The notes under the pieces are model-generated. The model was not told the origin of the DNA. It ran no database searches and saw only the letters and a program-made list of their open reading frames with translations. Shown here one piece after another: positions 17,939 to 26,744 of a stretch of 64,000 bases of DNA. The stretch is from Terriglobia bacterium (GTDB lineage Bacteria; Acidobacteriota; Terriglobia; Terriglobales; Acidobacteriaceae). How positions within the stretch are numbered: the stretch's first letter is position 1; each line of letters opens with the position of its first letter. Location of the stretch: the NCBI GenBank assembly GCA_020073215.1, contig JAIQFO010000007.1, positions 62,001 to 126,000 of the forward strand. The letters run 5' to 3'. The position numbers were made by a program, and so were the translations under genes.

Positions 17939-17989
17939 ATGACATATTTCGGGGTAGAAAGTGACATGAATTTGACAATTTGTTGACAA
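17939..17989 (-). promoter_or_regulatory. PhoB-box-like operator: TGTCA direct repeats on an 11-bp pitch
   Basis: Read on the minus strand the units are TTGTCAA, TTGTCAA, ATGTCAC and ATGTCAT, with starts separated by 11, 11 and 22 bases (17983-17989, 17972-17978, 17961-17967, 17939-17945). The 4-base spacers are A/T-rich (CAAA, ATTC), and one 11-bp slot is degenerate. Seven-base CTGTCAT-like units every 11 bp with A/T spacers are the known architecture of the E. coli PhoB (Pho) box. It ends about eight bases upstream of the -35 of the regulator's promoter. Confidence 0.7.
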
Positions 17990-17995
17990 AGAGAA

Positions 17996-18047
17996 ATCGG
18001 GTGATCTCACCGGCCGATCTGGGATTTTGATCTTAAGATCACCCGAT
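17996..18047. repeat. Inverted repeat ATCGGGTGATCT
   Basis: Perfect 12-base arms (17996-18007 and 18036-18047) with a 28-base loop, followed by further GATGACCCGATGGTCAGAT units. It lies between the DUF2721 gene stop and the PhoB-type box and could terminate DUF2721 transcripts, but no T-tract follows. Confidence 0.65.
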
Positions 18048-18076
18048 GACCCGATGGTCAGATGGCCCGCTCGACT

Positions 18077-18565
18077 TCAGAGCGGATCGCGACCTCGAAT
18101 CTCGGGCGCATCGCCGAGGTCCATGAACCGCGAGTCGCGCGCCTCGTTGTGCACCGAACTCAGCGCCACTGTAACTTCGCGGATGTAATAGGCGGTCCCC
18201 GCCAGCAGGCAGATCAGCGCCAGAACAAAAAGGACAACGGCCACTAGCGCAGCATCTTTCCAGTATAGGCCCACACCCAGCAGCAGACAGGACGCAATCG
18301 TCCCCGCCAGCGACATCAGGACGAGCAGGAAGGATCGCCGGATGATCTCGGCTCGCTCCTCAATCTCCTGGATCTGCGCCGTGTAGGCCTCCGCTTCCTG
18401 CACCCGGTCATTCTTCGCGGCATCATGCTTTCGGTGCACATACTGCCGCAACCGGCTGACGATACCCATAAGGCGCACGTTGATCGACAGGATCAGCAGG
18501 CTGGTCGCGGAAACAAAAATAGCTGGAGCAAGAAACGCTTGAAACAGGCGGGAGATGTCAGTCAT
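18077..18565 (-). CDS. DUF2721 family membrane protein
   Basis: 162 residues: an N-terminal helix (FLAPAIFVSATSLLILSINVR, split by a turn), a central charged coiled-coil (AKNDRVQEAEAYTAQIQEIEERAEIIRR) and two C-terminal helices (about 85-130). The opening pattern PAIFVSATSLLILSINVRL is what I know from DUF2721. The function is unknown. It is the first gene after the regulatory region upstream of the kinase locus but is a separate unit. Confidence 0.75.
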   Translation of the reverse strand: MTDISRLFQAFLAPAIFVSATSLLILSINVRLMGIVSRLRQYVHRKHDAAKNDRVQEAEAYTAQIQEIEERAEIIRRSFLLVLMSLAGTIASCLLLGVGLYWKDAALVAVVLFVLALICLLAGTAYYIREVTVALSSVHNEARDSRFMDLGDAPEIRGRDPL

Positions 18566-18852
18566 GGAGCCTTCTGGAACGGAAACGCGTTCTCCTGGAC
18601 CAGATTCTAACCCAACCCGGGGTGCAGACGACCTTGATCAACCATCGGGGATGGTCTGGATTGCGGGTGCCACGACCGCCTATTCGCGCATTCAGCTAAA
18701 AGTACAAAGAACACTTGCTAAGGGATTGAATTCACTGAGATTACCGCTCGATCAGCGAATACCCATGCCGAGTGCATCGCGGGACAAGAACGGGCCGTGA
18801 CCCGCTCAAACCGGATGGAGGGAGAACTCAGTATCTATTTTTGTACGACCTC

Positions 18853-21132
18853 TCACTGCAGGAGGGCTCGCGCTTTACGCAGCAGGTAGTATTCGTTGAC
18901 TGGGCGGTCGTCCTGCATGGCGGGCGCATCTCTATCCGCGCTGATCACCCAGTCGATCGGAACTTCTCTCTTTAGGACTGCGGCAAACTGCTGTTCGGCG
19001 GTGGGATAGGGTCCCCATTCCACCAGATCCGCAACCGCACTCGCAGGCATGCGTTTTGCCAGGTCGGCAGCGGAACGATACGGGATCGGCTGGCGGCTGG
19101 CAAGGTAGTGGATGCCCCGTCCGTCAAACGCGATAAACGCGCGCACGTAGGGGAACGACTCTTTCAAGGCGCGCGCAATGGCGGCGGTCGTCGCTAGATC
19201 CCCTCCGGGGTACCACTGCTGCAGGATGGCGTCCGGCCGCAGGCGCCTCTTCGCAGCGGAATAGAACTCGCGCGAGTACAACAGGCTTGAGCCGGCTGCT
19301 CCTATGGGCGGGGGCGGATCAATCACGATCACATCGTACTGTTCAGTCGTGCGCTCAAGAAAACGCCGGCCGTCGTCCACAACGACGTGTGAGCGCGGCG
19401 ATTTCAACAGTTCCGGGCCATCCGCGTGGTAGTACCAGAAAAGTTTGAAAACGCTGGGCACAAGCTCCACCGCCGTGGAGTCGATTCCCCAAGACAACAT
19501 GGAACGATGAGTCGTGCCCATGCCAAAACAAATCACCAGGGCCTTTTGGGGGGGATGATCCAGGAACGTCAGGGGCATGGAGGCCATCAGTTTGGTGATT
19601 GGCGTCAGGATGGTCATGCCTATGCCGTTAACGAGCAGCTCCTTTCTCATTCCCTGTCCGGATGCGACCACGGTGGCTGTGCTGTCCCGACGTACCTGCG
19701 CCTTCGGAACGTCGTGATCATAACTCCGCGTCATGAAGATCAAACCGAATGACGCCAATAGAATCACGCCGGATGCGATCGCACGCTGACCGGTGCGACT
19801 TGGCGCCGGCCGTGGTTGTCGGAACAGCGTCACTGACAAAGCAACCAGCAACCATGGGAGAGCCAGTGTCGCCAGGGCATACCGCTCACCGAGATACGGC
19901 AACAACACAAAACCCGCAACCAGTGGGCCCAGGATGCAGCCAGCAACGTTCACTGCGTATCCCACTCCCGCCCGGTTGGGGTCGCCTTCCGAGAAGCGGT
20001 CGACCAGCCTCGGAGTCAGAAATCCAAGAAGACCGCTGAATCCCGCTATACCCACAAGCACGCGTAGCCACCCATGAATCCCCACACGCGAATCGGCCGT
20101 GAGCAGCGGAATCAAAGAACCAAGCCAGACGAACAGCCATACCAGCGTTCCCTCGTTACTGTGCCGGCGGCTCCAGACACGGTACACGCTCGATCCGATG
20201 AACGTCGCGCCCAGATAAATGCCCAGGATGGTTGCAAAGGAATAGACCAGTGTGCCGACATAGGGTGTGTACTGCCGGGTCCAGACCACCTCCATCCCCA
20301 TGCTGGTCAGTCCGGTGGCGAACAGAAGACCGAGCGTGCTGCTTCCCAACATCTCCCGCCAGGCGATGGCAGCTTTGCCCCCGGCATCCCCTTCGTCGTC
20401 GCGGGCAACCTGCGGCCTTTGCTTGCGGGCGAGCGTAAAAGCAGCGGCGCAGATCGCAATGTTCAGCACCATCCCCACTCGCAGCGTGCCGGTAAATCCG
20501 AGGACCTCGATCAACAGCAGGGGAATCAGCGCCCCCGCCACCGCCCCCAGCACATTCGCGAGATAAAAAAAGCTGAATGAGCGTCGCGACTCCAGGCCCG
20601 CCTGACCACGGATGGCAAACATGCCCAATGGAATCGTAGCCCCCATGCAAGCACACCATGGAATCAGACTGCATGCCACCCACACTCCGGCGGCAACGTA
20701 GTAACCAGATGCCGACAGCGACAGCCCGCTCCCCAAATGCTCCAGCACGAAGCGGCCAACCATGAATTCCAGAGGCACGACAGCCGCGGAACAGCCAATA
20801 AACAACTCGACAATGGCGTAAACCTGCAAAGGCGGAGCGCTGAGACGCCGCCCATATTTGCGCACGAAGTGTCCAGCCGCCCACGAGCCTAGCCCCAATC
20901 CTGCCATGAAACTCGAGAGCACAATCGATACCATGGCTGTGGTTACCCCGAATTGCGCCATGGCGAGGCGAAGCCAGATCAGTTCGTAGAGGATGCTGCA
21001 AAATCCGGAGACTAAGAAGAAGGAGAAATACCATCCCCGACCGCTGCTCTCGACTGCTGGTTCTTCCGCTCGTTCCCCCCAAGCCGCTGGAGGAGGAAGT
21101 TTTACCGGCGCCGGCATTGCTCCAGTGCTCAC
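18853..21132 (-). CDS. Fused MFS-type membrane domain and spermidine-synthase-like methyltransferase fold
   Basis: About 759 residues. Residues about 30-480 form 12 or more hydrophobic helices (FSFFLVSGFCSILYELIWLR onward). The C-terminal 250 residues are a Rossmann aminopropyltransferase-like domain: VICFGMGTTHRSMLSWGIDSTAVE split by turns, DDGRRFLERT and the active-site region VIDPPPPIG. Known families of this architecture are annotated as fused MFS/spermidine synthase; their true substrate is unclear. GTG 21132 was chosen because AAGGAG lies about seven bases upstream. It is preceded by a 328-base gene-poor region. Confidence 0.8.
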   Translation of the reverse strand: MSTGAMPAPVKLPPPAAWGERAEEPAVESSGRGWYFSFFLVSGFCSILYELIWLRLAMAQFGVTTAMVSIVLSSFMAGLGLGSWAAGHFVRKYGRRLSAPPLQVYAIVELFIGCSAAVVPLEFMVGRFVLEHLGSGLSLSASGYYVAAGVWVACSLIPWCACMGATIPLGMFAIRGQAGLESRRSFSFFYLANVLGAVAGALIPLLLIEVLGFTGTLRVGMVLNIAICAAAFTLARKQRPQVARDDEGDAGGKAAIAWREMLGSSTLGLLFATGLTSMGMEVVWTRQYTPYVGTLVYSFATILGIYLGATFIGSSVYRVWSRRHSNEGTLVWLFVWLGSLIPLLTADSRVGIHGWLRVLVGIAGFSGLLGFLTPRLVDRFSEGDPNRAGVGYAVNVAGCILGPLVAGFVLLPYLGERYALATLALPWLLVALSVTLFRQPRPAPSRTGQRAIASGVILLASFGLIFMTRSYDHDVPKAQVRRDSTATVVASGQGMRKELLVNGIGMTILTPITKLMASMPLTFLDHPPQKALVICFGMGTTHRSMLSWGIDSTAVELVPSVFKLFWYYHADGPELLKSPRSHVVVDDGRRFLERTTEQYDVIVIDPPPPIGAAGSSLLYSREFYSAAKRRLRPDAILQQWYPGGDLATTAAIARALKESFPYVRAFIAFDGRGIHYLASRQPIPYRSAADLAKRMPASAVADLVEWGPYPTAEQQFAAVLKREVPIDWVISADRDAPAMQDDRPVNEYYLLRKARALLQ

Positions 21133-21460
21133 GGGTGACTCCTTCGTATCAGAATGTTCGAACCAGGGGTTCGATGCGCGTCGGGGCAATCCCGAAAAGA
21201 ATGCTCCTGCAAGTGTCGCAGACAGTTACAGAGTGCAGGCACCGGTAACTTGCCGTCATGGTAACCAAAGTCATCCTTGGCCCTGCCCCATTCATAACCT
21301 TGGATTCGGCTCTCCACCCATGCCGGCAAGACGGGGCGAACTCGTGCTCGATCCATCGATTGGAAAATCGATAATCCATCTCAGAAGAAAAAACGGTTGG
21401 ACGGAATCTAACCCCTATGGGTTCGGTTATTCTCTTTCAGGCTTAAAAAGTCAAGGGAGA
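21133..21460. other. Gene-free interval between fused MFS gene and tRNA-Val
   Basis: No convincing gene on either strand. It contains small hairpins (ATCGATT/AATCGAT at 21356-21373; CGGGGCAATCCCG near 21183-21195) and, on the minus strand, TGACTTTGGTTACC (21259-21272) followed by ATGACGG. The same two pieces occur ahead of the Ig-like lipoprotein gene (10755-10768). This is probably the 5' leader of the fused gene plus the tRNA's 3' flank. Confidence 0.5.
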
Positions 21461-21537
21461 TGGTGGGCAGTGCAGGACTCGAACCTGCGACCTCCTGCTT
21501 GTAAGGCAGGCGCTCTAACCAACTGAGCTAACCGCCC
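21461..21537 (-). tRNA. tRNA-Val (anticodon TAC)
   Basis: Read on the minus strand it begins GGGCGGT and ends ACTGCCC-A-CCA, pairing as a 7-bp acceptor stem with encoded CCA. D arm TAGCTCAGTTGGTTAGAGC, anticodon arm CTGCC-TTACAA-GGCAG type loop with anticodon TAC, and T arm GCAGGTTCGAGTCCTGC are all in place. 77 nt with CCA. Confidence 0.97.
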
Positions 21538-21690
21538 CGCTCCCGCGCCGGCAAAATCGCGGCTTGGTCCGTGGCGTTCGCGAACGACCTTCGTCGAAAC
21601 TTACGCTGAGGATACTGGACGCCTCCTGTGCGGTCAAACCGTTCATGGGATCGGTACAGAACTCACAGGCCCGCCTGCTACACTTTCTGC

Positions 21691-22644
21691 GTGCGAAAGC
21701 TGATCGTCAACGCCGATGATTTGGGTCTGACCGCGGGAGTCAATCGAGCCATCCTGGAATCCCACAGCGGCGGAGTTGTGTCGTCGGCGACGTTGATGGC
21801 CAATGGCCCGGCGTTCGCGGACGCAGTGAGTGTGGCCCGGTCGGTGCCCAACCTCGCGGTGGGATGCCACGTTGTCTTGGTGGGCGGAACACCGGTGTCA
21901 CCACCGGGCGCGGTGGATACGTTGCTGGCGATCCGTTCCGCGGAGCCGGACAAGTTCTACTCCAGCCTTTCGGAATTTGCCGCGCGCGCCATGCTAGGGG
22001 GCTTCGATCCCGATCAGTTGGTCGCCGAAATCACCGCCCAAATAAAGAAGATTCAATCCACCGGGCTCCAGGTGACTCACCTGGATACGCACAAACATGC
22101 GCACATCTTTCCCGAGATTCTGGCGGCACTGCTGCGAGCCGCGCGGATTTGCGGCGTCCGCGCCATCCGCAATCCGTTTGTTCCCTTGGCCGCCATGCCC
22201 GCGCGGCAATTCAAGAGTAAGCCCGATCTCTGGAAACGTTACGGCCAGGTGCGCATGTTACACACCTTCTCGGGGCCCTTCCACCAACGAATCAAGCGCT
22301 CTGGGCTGTTGACGCCCGACGGCGTACTTGGAGTGATTGAGACGGGCTCGGTTGACGGTTTTGGCTACACTTCGCTGCTGCGCCAGACGCTCGCCAACCT
22401 GCCGGAGGGAACCTGGGAGTTCGTCTGTCATCCCGGATACAACGACGCCGACCTGCGCCAAGCCGGCACGCGATTGCTCGAGTCGCGCGAGGAAGAGCGG
22501 CGTCTGCTGACTTCGGCGGAATTGCGGCGGTTTCTCGAGGAGCAAAAGATCCAAATCGTCAGTTATCGGGATTTCGCAGAAAAGTTCGCAGAGAAGACTG
22601 CCGATCAGCACGCAGAACCTTCGCGGAAACCCGCCCGTGCATGA
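21691..22644 (+). CDS. hpnK: ChbG/HpnK-type carbohydrate deacetylase (YdjC family)
   Basis: 317 residues. Metal-dependent deacetylase fold: NADDLG (about 7-12), the metal-site block HLDTHKHAHIFPEI, and the C-terminal CHPGYNDADL. The form is closest to proteins annotated as hopanoid-associated HpnK; ChbG (diacetylchitobiose deacetylase) is the alternative. The GTG at 21691 begins VRKLIVNADDLG, the usual family N-terminus, and a TACACT box lies six bases ahead, so the transcript may be leaderless. No other hopanoid genes are visible. Confidence 0.75.
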   Translation: MRKLIVNADDLGLTAGVNRAILESHSGGVVSSATLMANGPAFADAVSVARSVPNLAVGCHVVLVGGTPVSPPGAVDTLLAIRSAEPDKFYSSLSEFAARAMLGGFDPDQLVAEITAQIKKIQSTGLQVTHLDTHKHAHIFPEILAALLRAARICGVRAIRNPFVPLAAMPARQFKSKPDLWKRYGQVRMLHTFSGPFHQRIKRSGLLTPDGVLGVIETGSVDGFGYTSLLRQTLANLPEGTWEFVCHPGYNDADLRQAGTRLLESREEERRLLTSAELRRFLEEQKIQIVSYRDFAEKFAEKTADQHAEPSRKPARA

Positions 22645-22764
22645 GGATGGACAGGCGCCGAAAGAGGTGCTTGGCTACCGCGTCCGCTAACTGCTGCTAA
22701 CTTTGTAATGTCGCGGAGCGCAAGTGGGCGGTATGATCGCGAGAGCCGGATACGAGGAGAAGGC

Positions 22765-23436
22765 ATGGCTGACCAACAAACCGAACCTCGCCTGACTGTA
22801 GACCTGCCCGTACGTCTTTGGGGGATGAGCGCCGATGGCCGCCCGTTTTCCCAACATGCTCGCGCGCAAAACATCAGTTCGGAAGGTGCCCTGATCTCCG
22901 GGGTCGAGAGCGAACTGAAAGTGGGTGACGTGATCGGAGTGCAGTGCGACGAGAAGAAAACGCGGTGCACGGTGATCTGGGTAATGAGCACCGGCCCGGT
23001 TAAGAAGAATCAAGTGGGAGTGAAGTTGCTCGCCGATCAGGAGTGCCCCTGGAAAAAGTATTTGGCACTCGATGGAGCGACGGTGACAGTTTCTCCCTCC
23101 AACCGGCGTCGCTTTCACCGGCATAAGATCACGCTTCCCCTGGAACTTCGCGACGAGCGCACCAAGGCGCCGACTCGCATCAATGCCACCGACGTGAGCG
23201 GCAATGGATGCTACGTCGAGAGCATGCTGCCTTTGCCACTCGGAACGGTGCTGCGGGTGGATTTCTGGCTGGACGCGGAGCACATCAATATCACGGCGGT
23301 GGTCCGGACGTGCGATCCGGGCGTGGGGAACGGAATCGAGTTCACCGGTATGCCCGTCGACGGCAAGGCGCGCATGCAGGCCTATCTGGACGGGATTGAC
23401 CCGCAAATGGGAGTCGCCCCTCCCAAGCCTAAGTGA
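22765..23436 (+). CDS. Double PilZ-domain protein (putative c-di-GMP receptor)
   Basis: 223 residues with two PilZ-like units. The first starts near residue 5 (RLTVDLPVRLWG ... NISSEGALISGVE) and the second near 110 (NRRRFHRHKITLPLEL ... DVSGNGCYVESML). The second unit keeps an Arg-rich RRRFHRH and a D/NxSxxG motif, the ligand pair for c-di-GMP; the first has the NxSxxG but a weaker Arg motif. The start ATG 22765 has GAGGAGAAGG just upstream. An HD-GYP phosphodiesterase elsewhere in the window (50592) makes c-di-GMP signalling plausible. Confidence 0.8.
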   Translation: MADQQTEPRLTVDLPVRLWGMSADGRPFSQHARAQNISSEGALISGVESELKVGDVIGVQCDEKKTRCTVIWVMSTGPVKKNQVGVKLLADQECPWKKYLALDGATVTVSPSNRRRFHRHKITLPLELRDERTKAPTRINATDVSGNGCYVESMLPLPLGTVLRVDFWLDAEHINITAVVRTCDPGVGNGIEFTGMPVDGKARMQAYLDGIDPQMGVAPPKPK

Positions 23437-23442
23437 GATTAT

Positions 23443-23520
23443 TGAGTCATTGAGTCATTTGCAGACCGCTGGGAACTTAGATTTTCAGTGATTCAATGGC
23501 TCAATGATTCAATACCTCAA
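23443..23520. repeat. ATTGAGTC micro-repeat hairpin overlapping the hemD stop
   Basis: A left arm of TTGAGTCATTGAGTCAT pairs with a right arm made of GATTCAATGGCTCAATGATTCAAT. It separates the convergent PilZ and hemD genes. The last codons of hemD (SIEVLNH and stop) lie inside the right arm. Confidence 0.7.
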
Positions 23521-24340
23521 TACTCGCGGTTTCCGCGTAGCGGGCGAGCACAATCGCGCGAATCAGTCCAGCCATGGTGAATTCGCGAGCCTCGATTGCG
23601 GGAAGCATCTGCAGGTCCCGCAGCGTCGCGGAAGTTACCGGCCCGATCGATGCAAATTGGAGGTGCTGGAACAACCTCGCGCCGAGGGAGCCGGCCTTGA
23701 CCTTGCCGAGCAGTTCGGAAAAATTCCTCGCGCTCGAGGAACTGGTGAAGGTCACGATGTGCGGGCGGCGGCTGGCATTCTTCATGAGCGCACGCAGGCG
23801 CGCACGCGATTTCTCGGGCACGACGGTTTCGTAAGCTTCGACCACATCCACCTCGGCTCCGGCCGTGCGCAGTTCTTCCGGAATCACGTCGCGCGCGACT
23901 TTCGCGCGTATAAGCACGACCCGCTTGCCCTTGACCTCATCGCGCAGCCCCTTCACCACCGACTCGGCGACGTACTCCTCCGGCACCATCTTGACCTTCA
24001 GCCCATGCTTCACAATCGCCTTCTTGGTAGCCGGCCCAATGGCCGCGATCTGCAGATGCTGGAGAGCCCGCCGCGGGATGCGAAGCTTCCGCCAACGCTC
24101 CCACATGGCTTCGACGCCATTAGCACTGGTAAGAATGAGCCAGTCGTAGTTTCGAATGTTCTTCAAAGCGTCATCGAGCGGCCGGTAGGATTGCGGCTTG
24201 CGGATCTCAATAAAGGGAATTTCAATGACCGCCGCGCCCAGACTGCGCAAGCCGGCGGAAAGGCTACTGGCCTGGTGTCGAGCACGTCCGACAAGAATCC
24301 GGGTTCCGGCGAGGGGATGTTTTTCGCTGGGCTTGCGCAT
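23501..24340 (-). CDS. hemD: Uroporphyrinogen-III synthase
   Basis: 279 residues closing hydroxymethylbilane to uroporphyrinogen III. Family blocks: GTRILVGRARHQASSL, YDWLILTSANGVEAMWERW, IAAIGPATKKAIVKHGL, VVLIRAKVARDVIPEELRTAG, and the HIVTFTSSSSARNF and FASIGPVTSATLR blocks of the second half. It is the last haem gene of the run, 149 bases after hemC with a REP-like repeat between. ATG 24340 was chosen over an upstream in-frame ATG because the extension is encoded by that repeat. The C-terminal seven residues are encoded by an inverted repeat. Confidence 0.88.
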   Translation of the reverse strand: MRKPSEKHPLAGTRILVGRARHQASSLSAGLRSLGAAVIEIPFIEIRKPQSYRPLDDALKNIRNYDWLILTSANGVEAMWERWRKLRIPRRALQHLQIAAIGPATKKAIVKHGLKVKMVPEEYVAESVVKGLRDEVKGKRVVLIRAKVARDVIPEELRTAGAEVDVVEAYETVVPEKSRARLRALMKNASRRPHIVTFTSSSSARNFSELLGKVKAGSLGARLFQHLQFASIGPVTSATLRDLQMLPAIEAREFTMAGLIRAIVLARYAETASIEVLNH

Positions 24341-24376
24341 CGTAGCTGTTAGCTCTTCGCCATCTATTTCAAAATT

Positions 24377-24411
24377 TGTCATCCTGAGCGAAGCGAAGAA
24401 CCTGCTGTTTG
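24377..24411. repeat. GTCATCCTGAGCGAAGCGAAG repeat, copy 1
   Basis: Intergenic single arm between hemC and hemD. This is the same family as copies at 38861-38921, 43641-43673, 44706-44732 and 55034-55130; only the last is a full hairpin. Confidence 0.8.
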
Positions 24412-24489
24412 TGGTACCCAAAACGCCGCCCTAGGGATGAGCCTGCGAGGTGACAATTCTAATTAGATACAAACCCTAATCAGACGTTC

Positions 24490-25425
24490 TCATGGTTGCT
24501 GCGGCAACGCAAAGCCTTCGCCGTACACCTCTTCGAGAATAACATCGCCGCCCCGGCGGAGAAGCGTTTCCCCGACTTCCTCGCCCAGACGCACGGGCTC
24601 ATCGCCCTCGCGGGTCTCGCGCAGAACTTTGGATCCATCGGGATGCGCTACAAGCGCGTTCAGACGGATGCGGCCTCCCGTGACTTCGGCGAAGGCTCCG
24701 ATAGGGACCTGGCAGCCGCCCCCAAGTTTGTTGAGCAGGGCACGCTCGCAGGTGGTGGTGGCGCGGGCGGCCGCGTCATCCAGGAAGGCGAGCAGCGTCC
24801 GCGTTGCCGTGTCGCCATTGCGAATTTCGATTCCCAGGGCCCCTTGTCCGGCGGCAGGGGTCATCACTTCCGCGGGAATGACCTGCCGGACCAGTTGCGT
24901 CTTGCCCAGACGGTTCAAGCCGGCCGCGGCCAGAATGATGGCATCGTAGTCGCCCGATTCAAGCTTGCGCAGGCGTGTATCCACATTGCCGCGGAGCGGG
25001 TGAATCTGCAAATCCGGCCGCAGAGCCTTCAACTGGGCCTGGCGTCGCAGGCTGCTGGTGCCAACGTTCGCCTGCTGCGGCAGCGCTTCGATGCTCGCGA
25101 ACTTTACCGAACAAAAAACGTCGCGTGGATTTTCGCGAGTGGTAATGGCGGCAATTTCGAAATCGGAGGCGAGCTCGGTGGGCAAGTCTTTCAGGCTGTG
25201 TACGGCGAGGTCCACCTGCCCTTCGACGAGGGCCTCTTCGATTTCCTTGGTGAACATGCCCTTGGTGCCGACTTTCGCCAACGCAACGTCGGTGATTTTA
25301 TCGCCCGTGGTCTTGATGATCTCAAGCTCCACCGTATGGCCCTGGGCCCGAAGCAGGTCGGAGATGTGATGGGCCTGCCAAAGCGCGAGCTGCGAGCCGC
25401 GAGAGCCGATGCGCAAACGGGCCAT
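24490..25425 (-). CDS. hemC: Porphobilinogen deaminase (hydroxymethylbilane synthase)
   Basis: 311 residues. Polymerises four porphobilinogens using a dipyrromethane cofactor. Motifs: [14 protein letters not shown] at the N-terminus, [19 protein letters not shown] (with the active-site Asp region), [29 protein letters not shown] split by turns, and the cofactor-attachment Cys in [13 protein letters not shown]. hemC overlaps the hemA stop by one base (TGATG), so they are coupled. Normal length for the family. Confidence 0.95.
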   Translation of the reverse strand: MARLRIGSRGSQLALWQAHHISDLLRAQGHTVELEIIKTTGDKITDVALAKVGTKGMFTKEIEEALVEGQVDLAVHSLKDLPTELASDFEIAAITTRENPRDVFCSVKFASIEALPQQANVGTSSLRRQAQLKALRPDLQIHPLRGNVDTRLRKLESGDYDAIILAAAGLNRLGKTQLVRQVIPAEVMTPAAGQGALGIEIRNGDTATRTLLAFLDDAAARATTTCERALLNKLGGGCQVPIGAFAEVTGGRIRLNALVAHPDGSKVLRETREGDEPVRLGEEVGETLLRRGGDVILEEVYGEGFALPQQP

Positions 25426-26744
25426 CAGTTTTCGGTTCCTTTTCCGCGGGTGGACTTCGAAGAGGCGGCAGTTTCCTTATCTTCGTCTTCCTTATGCAGA
25501 TTGAAGAGCCGCCGCACCAGTTCGATGACGGTGGTCGATTCGGGATCGCGCGCCGCGGTTTTCAGAGTGCTGATCGGGGTGTGCATGATCTTATTGATGA
25601 TGCCGCGAGTGAGCGCCTCGACGGCAAGTTCCTGGTCCGTACTCATGGAACCGAGGCGGCCGCGAACCCGATCAATCTCGGCCTGGCGAATTGTTTCGAG
25701 GTGGTCCTGCAAGCTGACGATGGTGGGAACCACGTCGAGCGTCTGCAAGCGAGCCTGAAATTTTTCGACCTCGCCATTGACGATGGCCTCCGCCTTTTCC
25801 GCTTCCTTCTTGCGGTCGGCAACGTGCGAACTGACCGCTTGCTGCAGATCGTCGATGTCATAAACAAAAATGCCATCGAGCTTGTTCATCTCCGGATCGA
25901 CGTCGCGGGGAACGGCGATATCGATGAAGAACATGGGCTTGTTGCGCCGCCGCGCCATGAGCTTTTCGCCGTGTTCGCGCCGGAAGATGAAGTGCGGCGA
26001 TCCGGTCGAGGTAATCACAATGTCGGCGCGCTCGCAGGTGTCATATAGCCGGCTGAACTCAATCGCCTGCCCGTCAAACTTCTGCGCCAAGCGAATCGCC
26101 CGGTCGTAGGTGCGGTTCGCCACAAATAGAGAGGCGGCGCCGTGTGCCATCAGGTGCCGCGCGGCCAGCTCGCACATCTTCCCCGCGCCCACCAGGTAGA
26201 CGCTCTTGCCGCTCAGGCTCCCGAAGATCTTCTCCGCCAGTTCGACCGCCACCGAAGCAATCGAAACCGACGACGACCCGACCGCCGTTTCCGTGCGGAC
26301 GCGCTTGGCTACGGCAAACGCCCGGGTGAGCAGTTGATCCAGCTGCGAACGCACCGCTCCCACCGCGCGGGCGGTGGCGTAGGCTTCCTTGACCTGTCCC
26401 AGAATCTGGGGCTCACCGACAACCATGGAGTCGAGACTGGCGGCAACGCGAAAGATGTGTCGGATGGCCTCATCCTCGCGAAATTCGTAGAGATGACTTT
26501 CAAACTGGTCGAGATCGGTTTCGAAATACTCACGGAGAAATTCGCGCAGGTCGCCCGTGCCATTCTTCATGTTGGCGATGAATTCGACGCGGTTGCAGGT
26601 CGAAACAATCATGCCCTCGGCCACGGCCGGATGCTCGGCCAGTCTTTTGCAGGCCTCCGGCAAGCGCGATTCAGCAATGGCTAGACGCTCCCGCACCTCG
26701 ACCGGAGCGGTCTTATGATTGACGCCGATGAGCTGGAATCTCAT
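25425..26744 (-). CDS. hemA: Glutamyl-tRNA reductase
   Basis: 439 residues, the first committed step of the C5 haem pathway. N-terminal catalytic block: [16 protein letters not shown] with the active-site Cys in [17 protein letters not shown] domain: [18 protein letters not shown]-terminal helical dimerisation domain. The ATG at 26744 overlaps the stop of the upstream CcsA/HemX-type gene by four bases (ATGA); the longer open frame upstream is not homologous. C5 rather than Shemin-type ALA synthesis is therefore used. Confidence 0.96.
   Translation of the reverse strand: MRFQLIGVNHKTAPVEVRERLAIAESRLPEACKRLAEHPAVAEGMIVSTCNRVEFIANMKNGTGDLREFLREYFETDLDQFESHLYEFREDEAIRHIFRVAASLDSMVVGEPQILGQVKEAYATARAVGAVRSQLDQLLTRAFAVAKRVRTETAVGSSSVSIASVAVELAEKIFGSLSGKSVYLVGAGKMCELAARHLMAHGAASLFVANRTYDRAIRLAQKFDGQAIEFSRLYDTCERADIVITSTGSPHFIFRREHGEKLMARRRNKPMFFIDIAVPRDVDPEMNKLDGIFVYDIDDLQQAVSSHVADRKKEAEKAEAIVNGEVEKFQARLQTLDVVPTIVSLQDHLETIRQAEIDRVRGRLGSMSTDQELAVEALTRGIINKIMHTPISTLKTAARDPESTTVIELVRRLFNLHKEDEDKETAASSKSTRGKGTEN

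Noticed and set aside
18566..18852. Small gene or terminator between DUF2721 and the fused MFS gene
   Set aside because: Only a small dyad (ACCATC/GATGGT) and no T-tract; frames lack a family or ribosome-binding site.
21133..21460. c-di-GMP (GEMM) or other riboswitch upstream of the fused MFS gene
   Set aside because: I compared with the GEMM consensus from memory and found only a scattered GGTTACC match, no paired helices.
24496..25758. Plus-strand open frame of 420 codons over hemC and hemA
   Set aside because: Antisense to two conserved haem genes; translation is low-complexity without motifs.
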